Assembly: GCA_903873485.1 (NCBI GenBank) | Contig: CAIQOO010000057.1 | Span: 1-55,853 of the forward strand | Source of the DNA: an uncultured beta proteobacterium | GTDB taxonomy: Bacteria; Pseudomonadota; Gammaproteobacteria; Burkholderiales; Burkholderiaceae_C | Reading direction: 5' to 3' | Length of the DNA: 55,853 bases | Shown here: positions 34,577 through 43,362 of the stretch, piece after piece | How the letters are laid out: every line of letters begins with the position of its first letter | Numbering within the stretch: position 1 is the first letter of the stretch | Program-made: the position numbers and the translations under genes | Notes under the pieces: model-generated | Databases searched by the model: none | What the model was told of the DNA's origin: nothing | The model's input: the letters and a program-made list of their open reading frames with translations, nothing else

Positions 34577-36009
34577 AAAACATGAAAGCGGCCATGCAGT
34601 GTGGTGGCCAGCGCCACCAGCGAGGCCAGCGCAAAACCGGCCAGCAGCAGCGTGTTTCGCCAGCGCCGGGCCGGCGCCAGGTCAGCCGCCAGACCGCTGA
34701 GGGCAAACGCCAGCAACAGGGCCGGTGCCACAAAGTAGCGCCCTTGAACCCCATGCACCAGCACCGCCGGATGCGGTGTCCAAGTCACCAGCAGGGCCAG
34801 AAACACCAGGCCCGCGCACGCCAGTGCCACACCGGCCAGCAGCAAGCGCGCGCGCCAGTCCTGCCGCCAAGACGACATCGACACCGAGGCCAGCCCGCAC
34901 AGCCCGAGACCGACCCATAGAACCGGATAGAAAATCCCCGGAAGCCAGGTGTCGAGCCAGCCCAAAATGCCAATAAACGATTGCGCAACATAGGTAAACC
35001 AATCGGGGTCAGCCAGCGATGCCCAAACCACCCGGAAAAACGCCCCGGGGTCCGCCAGGTAAAACAACAGCAAATCTGCCGTGCTCTGGTCGCGAACCAC
35101 CCGCACATCCGACACCGCCGCCAATGCCAGCAGCGTCCACCCCATAGCCGCCGCAGCCACCCCGCAGCCAAGCAAAAAATCCCACCGCGACCGCCCGCGC
35201 CACGCCAGGAAAAAAGGCAGCGTCAGCAAAGGCAGCAAATGGGTACGGCTGGTGCTGAGCAAAAAAATGCACAGCGCCAAGCCCCAAGACGTGGCCAGCG
35301 ATGGCGCACGCCCCGGCTGCAAGGCCCGCAGAAAAAGACTGACTGCCAGCACCGTCAGGCAGTTGCTCAAGCCGTCCAGAGTGGGGGACACCAGTTGAAA
35401 CAGGCTCATCGGCAGCAGCAGCAGGGCGGCGACCAGCGGATTGGGCGTCAGTGTCCGAAACGCCATCCAGAGCACGGCAAAACAAGCCAACAACGAGAAT
35501 CCCCGCGCCAACTGGTACGAATGCCCGATGCTCAGGCCAAGCGCTTGCCCAATGCCAATACCCAACACCTGCGGCATATAAATGGCGGGAAAGTAATACC
35601 CGGTGCCGGGCATCAGGTAAAACTGCCTTGAATCAGACCAGGTCAGGCTGGCCAGACTTTGCTGTTGGGCCGAACTGATGCGTTTGGCGGGCTGGCCGGC
35701 AAAAGCCATATACCCATCGATGAATTGCAGCAGTCCCAGGTCGATCAGGCCCCCGCTGCGCCCCCCTGATATGCGGGCACGTTCCAGATAACCGGCCATG
35801 TCGGAGTCATCGTTTGACTTGGGATGACTGCCCGGCACGGCTTGCAGCAACACCTGTCCCTGCGCGATCAGATAGGCTCTTGCAATATGGCTGTTTTCAT
35901 CAGGCGACTGCATTGGCGGAATCAGCATTGACAGCGCCGCCGCCAGCAGCAGCGCCAGCAGGCCAAATACCGGGCGCATCAATTTTTCAGGCATCTTCCA
36001 CAACGGCAT
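34573..36009 (-). CDS. DUF2142-type polytopic membrane protein
   Basis: The 478-residue product has about ten to twelve helices and the early loop IPPMQSPDENSHIARAYLIA. DUF2142 proteins carry this SPDE-x2-H type motif on the first outer loop, the place where GT-C enzymes have catalytic acids. They occur in polysaccharide clusters and are presumed glycosyltransferases. I set the start at the ATG 36009; the longer frame to 36231 is the shadow of the flippase-like gene. It begins five bases past that gene and overlaps the next by ATGA. With two GT-C-like proteins side by side, each may add a different side group. Confidence 0.8.
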   Translation of the reverse strand: MPLWKMPEKLMRPVFGLLALLLAAALSMLIPPMQSPDENSHIARAYLIAQGQVLLQAVPGSHPKSNDDSDMAGYLERARISGGRSGGLIDLGLLQFIDGYMAFAGQPAKRISSAQQQSLASLTWSDSRQFYLMPGTGYYFPAIYMPQVLGIGIGQALGLSIGHSYQLARGFSLLACFAVLWMAFRTLTPNPLVAALLLLPMSLFQLVSPTLDGLSNCLTVLAVSLFLRALQPGRAPSLATSWGLALCIFLLSTSRTHLLPLLTLPFFLAWRGRSRWDFLLGCGVAAAAMGWTLLALAAVSDVRVVRDQSTADLLLFYLADPGAFFRVVWASLADPDWFTYVAQSFIGILGWLDTWLPGIFYPVLWVGLGLCGLASVSMSSWRQDWRARLLLAGVALACAGLVFLALLVTWTPHPAVLVHGVQGRYFVAPALLLAFALSGLAADLAPARRWRNTLLLAGFALASLVALATTLHGRFHVL

Positions 36010-36014
36010 GGGTG

Positions 36015-36374
36015 TTACTCCCAGCCGACCGAAATCCAGACACCCAGAACAATCACCAGCGCCCCCAGCAAACTCTGCCAGCGCAATGGCTCGTCCAAAA
36101 ACCAATGCCCGAGTACTGGCACAAAGAAGAAAGCCAGTGCCACCAGCGGATAAGCCAGGTGCAGGGGCATCTGGCGCAGCAGCGCCACCCACAGCGCCGT
36201 GGCAGACAAATAGACCAGCAACGCCACCCACAAATACCGGTTCAAGACGATCTGGCTGACCCAGGAGCTACTGCCCGACATGCCGCGCGCTGCCAGCTTG
36301 AACAAAATCTGCCCCGCCGACATCGTCAGCACTGTTAGCGAAACCAGCACAAGTTGCGACAGCGACAATTGCAA
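36015..36374 (-). CDS. Four-helix EamA/SMR-like flippase candidate
   Basis: The 119-residue product is a four-helix small multidrug-resistance/EamA-type protein (LVLVSLTVLTMSAGQILFKL, then LSATALWVALLRQMPLHLAYPL). The layout GQILFKLA and LPLxxAYPL resembles ArnE/ArnF, which flip undecaprenyl-phosphate-aminoarabinose. It sits between a methyltransferase and the DUF2142 gene, with a GtrB-like glycosyltransferase two genes upstream. I infer it flips the lipid-linked sugar for the GT-C proteins. Only one subunit is present, so it would act as a homodimer. Confidence 0.75.
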   Translation of the reverse strand: MQLSLSQLVLVSLTVLTMSAGQILFKLAARGMSGSSSWVSQIVLNRYLWVALLVYLSATALWVALLRQMPLHLAYPLVALAFFFVPVLGHWFLDEPLRWQSLLGALVIVLGVWISVGWE

Positions 36375-36398
36375 TCCGTTTCTTGGTTGATCAGGGTT

Positions 36399-37292
36399 TC
36401 AGGCTTTGGGCGGAGCATCCTGGCGCACCGCCAGCACCAGCATCGCGTCACTCGGCAGCCACTTGACCAGCGGGTAACACAGCAGCAGTGCCAGCCAGAG
36501 CAGCCCATGCTGCACCGGTTTACCGGGGCTGGCATAGGCGATCCGGTTGTACAGACCCTGCAGCCGAATCGATGGCAAGCTGCCATTCGCGCACACCAAA
36601 AAGCCGCATCCTTGCAACAGCCGCGCCAGGTTGGATCGATCAAAATAATGCAGGTGCGGCGATGGAAAGCCTTTTTGCCACAGCCGCTCAAACGCGGCAT
36701 CCAGCCCGAGCCGGCGACCGACTTTGGCCAGAACATAAAACAGCCCCTTGCTGGTAGGCAAATTCAGCACCAGCAGCCCGCCCGGGCTGAGCGCCGCGTG
36801 GCAGGCCAGCAAGGTCGCCTGCGGGTCGGGAATATGTTCCAGCACATCGTTGAACACCATCACGTCAAAGCGCTCCTCTGGCCTCAAGGCAGCAGGAAAA
36901 TAGCCCGCCACCACCGGCAGCCCCTTGGCCCTGGCCAGTTGAAAAATCTGCTCGTCGGGTTCAATCCCGACAACGGCAAAGCGCTGTGCTGCCAGTTGCA
37001 AAAACCAGCCGTGGCCACACCCCACCTCCAGCAAGCGCTGATGCCGATCCGTCAGGTGCGGGTTCAACAGGCGCAGCAACTCCCTGAAATTGCTTTCCCG
37101 CAGGGCGCGCAAACCGTCTGCGCGCCGGGACTCTGACAACGACGCATGCGCCAGATTGATGGCGTTGCTGAACTGGGCCGACTCATAAGCACAGTTCGGG
37201 CAAATGTGGTGCCAGCCATCAAGCCCCTGGCGCTGCTCCGTCAGGCAGCAGGGGCAGGGCAGAGCCGCAGGCTCACTAGGGCAAGTCAACAT
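36399..37292 (-). CDS. SAM-dependent methyltransferase with zinc-ribbon-like N-terminus
   Basis: The 297-residue product starts with a CPCC...CPNC pattern (PCPCCLTEQRQGLDGWHHIC, then PNC) that looks like a zinc ribbon. A class I methyltransferase domain follows, with LLEVGCGHGWFLQLA (SAM loop), VVGIEPDE and FNDVLEHIPDPQ. The C-terminal part has a hydrophobic stretch (LLWLALLLCYPLVKWL). I took the ATG at 37292, which overlaps the upstream stop by 17 bases. It probably methylates a sugar or lipid-linked intermediate; target unknown. Confidence 0.8.
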   Translation of the reverse strand: MLTCPSEPAALPCPCCLTEQRQGLDGWHHICPNCAYESAQFSNAINLAHASLSESRRADGLRALRESNFRELLRLLNPHLTDRHQRLLEVGCGHGWFLQLAAQRFAVVGIEPDEQIFQLARAKGLPVVAGYFPAALRPEERFDVMVFNDVLEHIPDPQATLLACHAALSPGGLLVLNLPTSKGLFYVLAKVGRRLGLDAAFERLWQKGFPSPHLHYFDRSNLARLLQGCGFLVCANGSLPSIRLQGLYNRIAYASPGKPVQHGLLWLALLLCYPLVKWLPSDAMLVLAVRQDAPPKA

Positions 37293-38232
37293 GAATCGGG
37301 CGGCGCGGCAGATTCGCCACATCAAAAGTCACAAAAGCCAGCAACAGTTGCAGCCCCAGCATGGTCGGCAATGCCGCCAGCATGATGGTGCCCAGCGGTG
37401 TCGGCAAATCGGTTGAAATGCCGCGCAGCCAGTGCAGCGCCCCAAAAAACACGCCAAATGCCAGTGCCGCCGCGCCCAGCACCAGTTCCAGCGAGGCAGC
37501 CGTCATGTCGCGCAAAAAATAGTTATAAACCACCCGCTTGAAAAAGTTGCGCAGGTGTTTTGCCAGAAACTCCCCCACCACCTGCCCCACCCGCAGGTTG
37601 CTTTTTTCGGCACCGTAGCAAGCATCCATCGGAATATCGACCACCACCGCCCGAATGATATTGAGGCGAAACAGCATGTCGGTTTCAAAAAAATAGCGCG
37701 GACTCACCTTCTCAAAAGCAATCCGCCGCGCCACCTTGGCGTGTATCGCGGTGAATCCGTTGGTCGTGTCAAACAGGTTCCAGTAGCCTGTCGACAGCTT
37801 GGCCATCAATGACAGCGCAGCATTGCCAGCCAGGCGCAGCAGCGGCATCCGGCCAATTTGCGTCAGGTCGTAAAACCGGTTGCCCTTGGTGTAGTCGGCC
37901 TGGCCGTTGAGAATGGGCGTGACGAAATGCGGGATCAACGCCGGGTTCATTTGCCCGTCGCCATCCACCTTCACCATCACATCGGCGCCGTCACTCAAGG
38001 CGGCCCGGTAGCCGGTCATCACCGCTGCGCCAACCCCGCCATTGACGGCATGGCGCAACACCATCACCCGCGGGTCGCGGCATTGCGCCTGCACCAGGTC
38101 GCCGCTGCCGTCGGGGCAGGCATCGTCAATCACAAAAACCCGGCTCACCTCGGGGCCAATCCGCGACAACACGTCAAGAATCTGGTCTTTGACCCGGTAA
38201 CAAGGAATAACGACAGCAACAAAAACGGGCAT
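37276..38232 (-). CDS. GtrB/DPM1-like polyprenyl-phosphate glycosyltransferase
   Basis: The 318-residue product has a GT2 domain (VVIPCYRVKDQILDVL, VIDDACPDGSGD, MVKVDGDGQMNP) followed by two membrane helices near residues 240-310. This is the plan of GtrB, ArnC and dolichyl-phosphate sugar synthases, which load a sugar from a nucleotide onto undecaprenyl phosphate. KVSPRYFFETDMLFRLNI is the conserved acceptor-side block. The ATG at 38232 drops the 29-codon extension of the open frame. The four-helix and GT-C-like genes downstream complete a three-part system. Confidence 0.85.
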   Translation of the reverse strand: MPVFVAVVIPCYRVKDQILDVLSRIGPEVSRVFVIDDACPDGSGDLVQAQCRDPRVMVLRHAVNGGVGAAVMTGYRAALSDGADVMVKVDGDGQMNPALIPHFVTPILNGQADYTKGNRFYDLTQIGRMPLLRLAGNAALSLMAKLSTGYWNLFDTTNGFTAIHAKVARRIAFEKVSPRYFFETDMLFRLNIIRAVVVDIPMDACYGAEKSNLRVGQVVGEFLAKHLRNFFKRVVYNYFLRDMTAASLELVLGAAALAFGVFFGALHWLRGISTDLPTPLGTIMLAALPTMLGLQLLLAFVTFDVANLPRRPIHVDLP

Positions 38233-38281
38233 AAAAAATAAAATCAGTGGCAGTGGTTGGTTGGGCTGACAGTTCAGCAAT

Positions 38282-39409
38282 TTATCGATTCGCTCCATGC
38301 CGATGGGCGGCGCGTTCAAAACAGACCCAGCCCGGCGCCGCCGGGTCGCTTGAGTTCGTCAACAGCGCCACATACATCGCAGGCTCCAATAGCGACCATT
38401 CCGGTTCGTCAAAACAGCGTGCCAGGCTTTGGTCGGGACGGAAGATGGCCGGCATCATCAGCATCGACGGGCTAAATGCCAGCACTCCCGCGCCACCGGT
38501 CAACCGGGCAAACTCGGCAGCACTACGCACCGGCTCAGGCAGCACTGTAAACCACTGTCCCAATACCATCGGCCGGCTCAATGCTGTCAGGCGGGCCAAG
38601 CCTGCGGACCAGCGGAAAAACGCCGGGAACCGTTTGCTGAAATACTGCCGCTGGGCAGTTGCCATCAGGTCAGCCTTGAACGACTTGTGGCGGTATTCAT
38701 GCACTGCGCAGGCGGTCGTCAGCATGGCCAGTTCATGGCCGGAGCGGCGCAAGCGCAGCGACAAATCCGAGTCCTCAAAAAACATGAAGTAATCCGGGTC
38801 AAACAAGCCACCGGCCTGCAGCACCGCACTGCGCCGCAACAGCAGCACCGCGCCAGCCAGAAAATCGAGCCGGTACAGCTTGGGTGAAGCCATCTGGCGT
38901 ATCGCCCGCTTCAAGTCATGTTGCGCGGCCCGGCGGGTCACGCCAGGCAACTGGGTGGCCAGTGCCAACGCCAGACTGCGCGCCGGTGTCTGGGCAAATG
39001 CCGGCGGCAACACAAATGAGCGTTGTTCGTTCCAGAATATCTTGGGCGACACGGCAGCCAGCCTTGGACGTTCTTGCAATGTGCCGGCCAGCAGCAGCAC
39101 ATCTTCGGTCGCAATCCGCGCATCCGGATTCAGCAGCAGAAAAAACTCGGCTTCTGAGCGGGCAAACGCCAGGTTGCAGGCCCGGCCAAACCCCAGATTG
39201 CTGCCAGTTGCCAAAGACTGCACCCAGGGCATCGCCGCGCTGGCCCGGTTCAGTGCCGCCGTCTGGTCCGCCATGTCAGGCTCGTGGGCGCTGTTGTCCA
39301 CCAGCCAGACCGTGCCATGCGGCCAGTCGGCCAGGCGCGCCAGCGCCTGCAATGTGTCGGCGGCACCCCGGTAGTTGACGATGGCAATGTCGATACAGGT
39401 GTCGGTCAT
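38282..39409 (-). CDS. GT2 glycosyltransferase
   Basis: The 375-residue product has a GT-A fold with IAIVNYRGAADTLQALARLA, VWLVDNSAHEP, TGSNLGFGRACNLAF and LLLNPDARIAT. The NPDA block is the form of DxD seen in rhamnosyltransferase-like GT2 proteins. FEDSDLSLRLRRSGHELAML follows. The C-terminal 110 residues are unassigned. It overlaps the previous gene by ATGA and is 49 bases from the next. It is likely a cytoplasmic sugar transferase for the exported polymer. Confidence 0.85.
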   Translation of the reverse strand: MTDTCIDIAIVNYRGAADTLQALARLADWPHGTVWLVDNSAHEPDMADQTAALNRASAAMPWVQSLATGSNLGFGRACNLAFARSEAEFFLLLNPDARIATEDVLLLAGTLQERPRLAAVSPKIFWNEQRSFVLPPAFAQTPARSLALALATQLPGVTRRAAQHDLKRAIRQMASPKLYRLDFLAGAVLLLRRSAVLQAGGLFDPDYFMFFEDSDLSLRLRRSGHELAMLTTACAVHEYRHKSFKADLMATAQRQYFSKRFPAFFRWSAGLARLTALSRPMVLGQWFTVLPEPVRSAAEFARLTGGAGVLAFSPSMLMMPAIFRPDQSLARCFDEPEWSLLEPAMYVALLTNSSDPAAPGWVCFERAAHRHGANR

Positions 39410-40581
39410 GGGCGCTTGCTGGCCAAAACATGAAAACTGTCGGTACTGAGGCTGGCTTGGTTCCAGCCTGACAGCCCGGTGCCTGAAGCATCCAGCGCGC
39501 GGGCAAATTGCTCCGGCATCGGTGACGCCTGGTTGTGCCAGATGTCGATTTCAAAATTGGCGTCAGCCAGCAGTTGGCGCAGACTGTGCCCGGTAAAAAA
39601 ACGCAGGTGGGTGCAGCACAAAATCCCAATCGGCAGATAGTCAAAACGCCCTTGCAGCAAATCCTGCACCACCGACCAATGCCCGACATTGGGCACCGAC
39701 AAGATCACAAAACCCCCCGCGCACAACAGGCGGTGCGCATGCTGCAAGGCTGCCAGCGGGTTGTCAAAGTGTTCCAGCACATCCAGAAAACTGATGCAAT
39801 CAACCGGGCCGAGCAGCTTCGCATCAACCGCTTCGAAGCGTTCATTCAACACGGCAATGCCGTGCTGCCGGGCCACCGCCGATGACTGAATGTTGGGCTC
39901 CACCAGCAGCACTTGGCCCGCCCGCTGCTTTTGAAAAGCCCGCAAAAAGCCGCCCTCGCCACCCCCCACATCAACCAGCTTGCGAACACCCGTCGGCACT
40001 AGGTGCAAGGCCTCATGACGCTCGCTTTTTTGGTAGTCGGCATAAGAATGCACAAACGCCCGCTGCGCCAGCCAACAGCCGCCCGGCATCTGTTGGGTGA
40101 TCGCCTGCCAGTGCATTCCCGGTGAACCCGATAAAAGTGTCAACAGCGCCTGCCGGTTCACCAGTGCCATCCAGGCTGGTGCTGCGTCACCTGGTCGCTG
40201 CTGTGGCAGCGCCTGGCGGCGCGCCACATAACGCTCAAACCCGGCCCGGCTCGCATAATCAATCTGCCACACACCGCTGGCCCGGCGCGGGTCATCGGGC
40301 ATGATGCAGGCCTGCGGGTGCTGCGTGAGCACATCGACCAGCTCGGCCATCAGGTTGTCGGAAACAATCAACGCCGGGTTCAACACCAGCAGCACCAAGT
40401 CACCGCCCAGCGCCGCAATCAAGTCAAGCTGTGTCTCAGGCAAGCCAGTGCCATCGAACTCAAGCCAGCCCTGCAGACCGGCCCCGGCCTGCAGCACCCG
40501 GTGCAGGTCTCGCAAGCCAAACTCAAGCTCGGGCGAGCCACGCAAGCTGCAATCGGTATTCAAGATAACCGAAAAACTCAT
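39406..40581 (-). CDS. SAM methyltransferase with an extra N-terminal domain
   Basis: The 391-residue product has a class I methyltransferase at about residues 195-340: KLVDVGGGEGGFLRAF, LLVEPNIQSS, DCISFLDVLEHFDNPLAAL and FVILSVPNVGHWS. The first ~190 residues look like a reduced GT-A fold (VILNTDCSLRGSPELEFGLR, LVLLVLNPALIVSDNLMAEL) in which an NPAL replaces DxD. That domain may bind rather than transfer sugar. It overlaps neighbours on both sides by ATGA. It may cap or decorate the glycan by methylation. Confidence 0.8.
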   Translation of the reverse strand: MSFSVILNTDCSLRGSPELEFGLRDLHRVLQAGAGLQGWLEFDGTGLPETQLDLIAALGGDLVLLVLNPALIVSDNLMAELVDVLTQHPQACIMPDDPRRASGVWQIDYASRAGFERYVARRQALPQQRPGDAAPAWMALVNRQALLTLLSGSPGMHWQAITQQMPGGCWLAQRAFVHSYADYQKSERHEALHLVPTGVRKLVDVGGGEGGFLRAFQKQRAGQVLLVEPNIQSSAVARQHGIAVLNERFEAVDAKLLGPVDCISFLDVLEHFDNPLAALQHAHRLLCAGGFVILSVPNVGHWSVVQDLLQGRFDYLPIGILCCTHLRFFTGHSLRQLLADANFEIDIWHNQASPMPEQFARALDASGTGLSGWNQASLSTDSFHVLASKRP

Positions 40582-41558
40582 GGCAGCACCCCTCTGCGGT
40601 CATCAGCCACCGGCATATTGGGCAGCAGGTCGGCCGCCCACCAGCGCCCCGGGTTGGCCAGAATCTGCTGGCTGAAAAAACGGTAAACCCGCGCCACCGT
40701 GTCGGCATCATCGGCGGGGCCGGTCGGGCATAGTGCCAGCTCATAGCGTCCTGGTCCGAGGTAGCGGCACACATAGCCACCCATGTCGCTGCCAGTGCGC
40801 TGCGCCATGCGCAGCGCGCCGCCTGCCAGCGTGCGTGGTGCTCCCAGAAAATCAACCGTCATCGCCACCCCATCGCCCAGCACCGGTGCATCACCCAGCA
40901 CCACCAGCGTTTCGTGCCGCTCCAGCATGCGGTAAAACGGCCGCAGCCCGCTCTCCAGGTCCAGCAGTTGCCCGCCATTAAGGCAATGCTCAAGACCCCG
41001 GTATTTGTGGTTGAAATGCTGTTGCACCGCTGCATCGACCCGTGGGTCGCGGGTCACCGCCGATGTCATCAGGTTGATCTTGGCCCCCGAGCGTGCCAAA
41101 AATGCAACGCCGACAAAAAAACTGTCAAAGTGGGGCGTCAGCAGCAGCAGCCCGCGCTGGCGCAGCAAGCCTGGCCTGGCGGCATCGGCCGGCACAAAAC
41201 TGCAGTTCAGCTCGGCCACCCGGCGCCGCGCAATCAGGCAGGCCTCGTATTCATCACGCGCCTCCACCACAAACCGTTCATCCCGCCAGGCCAGGCATTC
41301 TTGATCGGTGCTGGCTCCCGGCAACAAGCGATAGCCGGCCAGGCTTTGTCGCTGGATATGCCGAAACCCAAGGGCTACCGAGCGCCAGTCCCGCCCGCTG
41401 GCCGCGTTGAAGCGACCGCGCCAGCCAGCCAGCCGGTAGCCCAGCGACAACGGCAAGCGGGCCATCCAGGGCAACACCCAGGCAAAGTCTGCCCGGTGTG
41501 CCAGGCGCAGCGCCCGCCACAATGCCGCATGCCAGCCAGTCTGCACCTGCCCAGTCAT
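40578..41558 (-). CDS. Lysophospholipid-acyltransferase-like protein
   Basis: The 326-residue product resembles the LpxL/HtrB group of acyltransferases. Parts include a hydrophobic lead, GLLLLTPHFDSFFVGVAFLA near residues 136-155, and VVLGDAPVLGDGVAMTVDFL, then GAPRTLAGGALRMAQRTGSD, as in LpxL. The catalytic HX4(D/E) motif is not evident: His143 is followed by FDSFF, with Asp only two residues away. It may use another residue, or be altered in function. It lies amid glycan genes with ATGA overlaps, so it might acylate a sugar rather than lipid A. Confidence in the fold is moderate. Confidence 0.7.
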   Translation of the reverse strand: MTGQVQTGWHAALWRALRLAHRADFAWVLPWMARLPLSLGYRLAGWRGRFNAASGRDWRSVALGFRHIQRQSLAGYRLLPGASTDQECLAWRDERFVVEARDEYEACLIARRRVAELNCSFVPADAARPGLLRQRGLLLLTPHFDSFFVGVAFLARSGAKINLMTSAVTRDPRVDAAVQQHFNHKYRGLEHCLNGGQLLDLESGLRPFYRMLERHETLVVLGDAPVLGDGVAMTVDFLGAPRTLAGGALRMAQRTGSDMGGYVCRYLGPGRYELALCPTGPADDADTVARVYRFFSQQILANPGRWWAADLLPNMPVADDRRGVLP

Positions 41559-42301
41559 GGCATCTCGGTCACCACAGTGTCAATAAAAGCCGCCACATCG
41601 CCGGGCTGCACGATATTGAAGCATGGCGTGGTCAACGGCAAGCGCTGCCGCCATTTCTGCTCAAACACCGCCGCGCTGGCCTTGATGCGCTGCACCACCG
41701 CGCGCGTCACGACGCCGTGCGACGGGGTTTCTGACCAATGCTCGCAGCAGGCATCCACCACAGCACAGGGCCAGCCCCGCGCTTGCGCCTGCAGCACCAC
41801 ATCGGTGGCATAAAAATCAAAGCCAAGTGCCGCGTCGAGCAACAGCCCGCTATCAGCCCGCACCGCAAACAGCAGTTCATCCAGACTGTCCACCAGGCAA
41901 GGCAAAGGCGTGGACTCGCGCAGCAGGGCACCGCGATCGATCACATGACCCGCCCGCCGGGCCGCCGCCCCAGCCCCGGCAATGCCATAAACCCCGGCTA
42001 CCGCCAGCATTGGAAACTGCGCCAGAGCAGCGCCCAGCGCCAGTTCAAAACGCTGCCCCCAGCCAGTTGGCAGCACCACATCCTGGTGCACCCACACCAG
42101 CCAGCGGCTGGCACCATCGGTGCCCTGCGCTGCCGCCATCGCCTGGTTAAAACCGGCCGCTGCCGATGTCGCATTGAAATGCACCGCCAGCGGGTAGCCT
42201 CCATGGCGCAGGCAAGGCGACGACAGCAGCCGCTGGCCCAGCACCTCAAGTCGGCTGGCACAAGTCACAAAACTCAGTTGGATGGATCGGGTCTGGCTCA
42301 T
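41555..42301 (-). CDS. StrF-like glycosyltransferase-fold protein
   Basis: The 248-residue product matches the small GT-A-like family named after StrF: IQLSFVTCASRLEVLGQRLL, FNQAMAAAQGTDGASRWLVW, VHQDVVLPTGWGQRFE and LDAALGFDFYATDVVLQAQA. The VHQDV stretch stands where DxD would be. These proteins accompany glycan clusters, but their reaction is not established. The ATG at 42301 overlaps the acetyltransferase stop by ATGA; the frame to 42544 is a shadow of that gene. Confidence 0.75.
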   Translation of the reverse strand: MSQTRSIQLSFVTCASRLEVLGQRLLSSPCLRHGGYPLAVHFNATSAAAGFNQAMAAAQGTDGASRWLVWVHQDVVLPTGWGQRFELALGAALAQFPMLAVAGVYGIAGAGAAARRAGHVIDRGALLRESTPLPCLVDSLDELLFAVRADSGLLLDAALGFDFYATDVVLQAQARGWPCAVVDACCEHWSETPSHGVVTRAVVQRIKASAAVFEQKWRQRLPLTTPCFNIVQPGDVAAFIDTVVTEMP

Positions 42302-43362
42302 AAAAAATCGGTGTCGCCGCCCATCAGCCACCAGGGCAGGGCGGCCTGGTCTCTGGCCGACGGAACAGAGGCGGCTGACACGCCGAGTCCGGCGCACACT
42401 TCGCGCCGCGCCATGCCCGAGATGGCCAACTGCTGCGCCACCGCCGCGCTGGCCCAGGCAGTCAATTCGCTGGCGCCGGCGCGCCCGGCCTCGATGCGGC
42501 AGGCCCGGCTGGCCAGCGCCATCAGCTTGATCGGCCCAACCCAATCGAGCCAGTGGGCAACCGCCGACCGCAAGTCCAGCACCGCCACCCCGGTGCTGCT
42601 GCCAAAGCGCTGGCGCAAGGCAAAAAAACGGTAGCGCGGCGGTACCTCGGCCAACGCGCCAGCGGCACCAGGCCGTGCCAGGTAGCGCCAGCGCAAATAA
42701 GCCGCATCGCGTTGCCCCAGCATCAGGTGCTGCCCCTGCGCCTGCATCGACTGCCAGGCCCGGTCAACAACACCGGCAAAGTTTGCCGGCGTCAACTCCT
42801 GCCAGCGCCAAAGCCAGGGCAGGGCAGGGGGGGTAGCCGGCAGCGGTTCCCAGTGCAGCGACTCGATCACGCCAGCATCATGAACCAGGCCCAGCAGCAC
42901 CCCCAACTGCAAATGCCGCTGATTCGGAAAACCAAACCCCACCTGAAACTGGCGCTGTGGCGCGGCCCCGAGCCGGCTGCGGTGAAAACATTGGGTGACA
43001 TGAAAAAAAGGCCCGCGCCGCGTCAAAATGCCACGCCACGCCGGGTGCACCATCACATCCCCCATTTGCAGCCCCGCCACCGGCTGGCCCTGAAACCACA
43101 AGCTGCGCGGCAGGCCACCACAGCAGGCAATCAATACATCCCCGTGCCAGGCACCCAGCGCCTGCCCTTGCCCCTGATCGGCTGCCTGACCGTATTTCCA
43201 GTCAAACCAGCGGGCATCCACCTCCGGCCCAAACACCTCGGTGTGCAAGGCCAGCAGGGCGTCCCGGTCGGCTAGCCGCAAATCGCGCAAGCTCAAAGCA
43301 TGCTGGCCCACCTGCACGGTCAAGCCGGTGCTGGCTGCATCTGGCGCATGCATTGGACTCAT
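42298..43362 (-). CDS. GNAT-family N-acetyltransferase
   Basis: The 354-residue product has a GNAT-like N-terminal half: LSLRDLRLADRDALLALHTE, WKYGQAADQGQGQALGAWHG and GLQMGDVMVHPAWRGILTRR, where VMVHPAWRG is the acetyl-CoA-binding strand-helix. The second half repeats a weaker acyltransferase-like domain. Such double-domain GNATs occur in exopolysaccharide clusters. It overlaps the wzt-like gene and the StrF-like gene by ATGA. It may acetylate an amino sugar; the deacetylase fusion in the same operon could oppose it. Confidence 0.8.
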   Translation of the reverse strand: MSPMHAPDAASTGLTVQVGQHALSLRDLRLADRDALLALHTEVFGPEVDARWFDWKYGQAADQGQGQALGAWHGDVLIACCGGLPRSLWFQGQPVAGLQMGDVMVHPAWRGILTRRGPFFHVTQCFHRSRLGAAPQRQFQVGFGFPNQRHLQLGVLLGLVHDAGVIESLHWEPLPATPPALPWLWRWQELTPANFAGVVDRAWQSMQAQGQHLMLGQRDAAYLRWRYLARPGAAGALAEVPPRYRFFALRQRFGSSTGVAVLDLRSAVAHWLDWVGPIKLMALASRACRIEAGRAGASELTAWASAAVAQQLAISGMARREVCAGLGVSAASVPSARDQAALPWWLMGGDTDFL

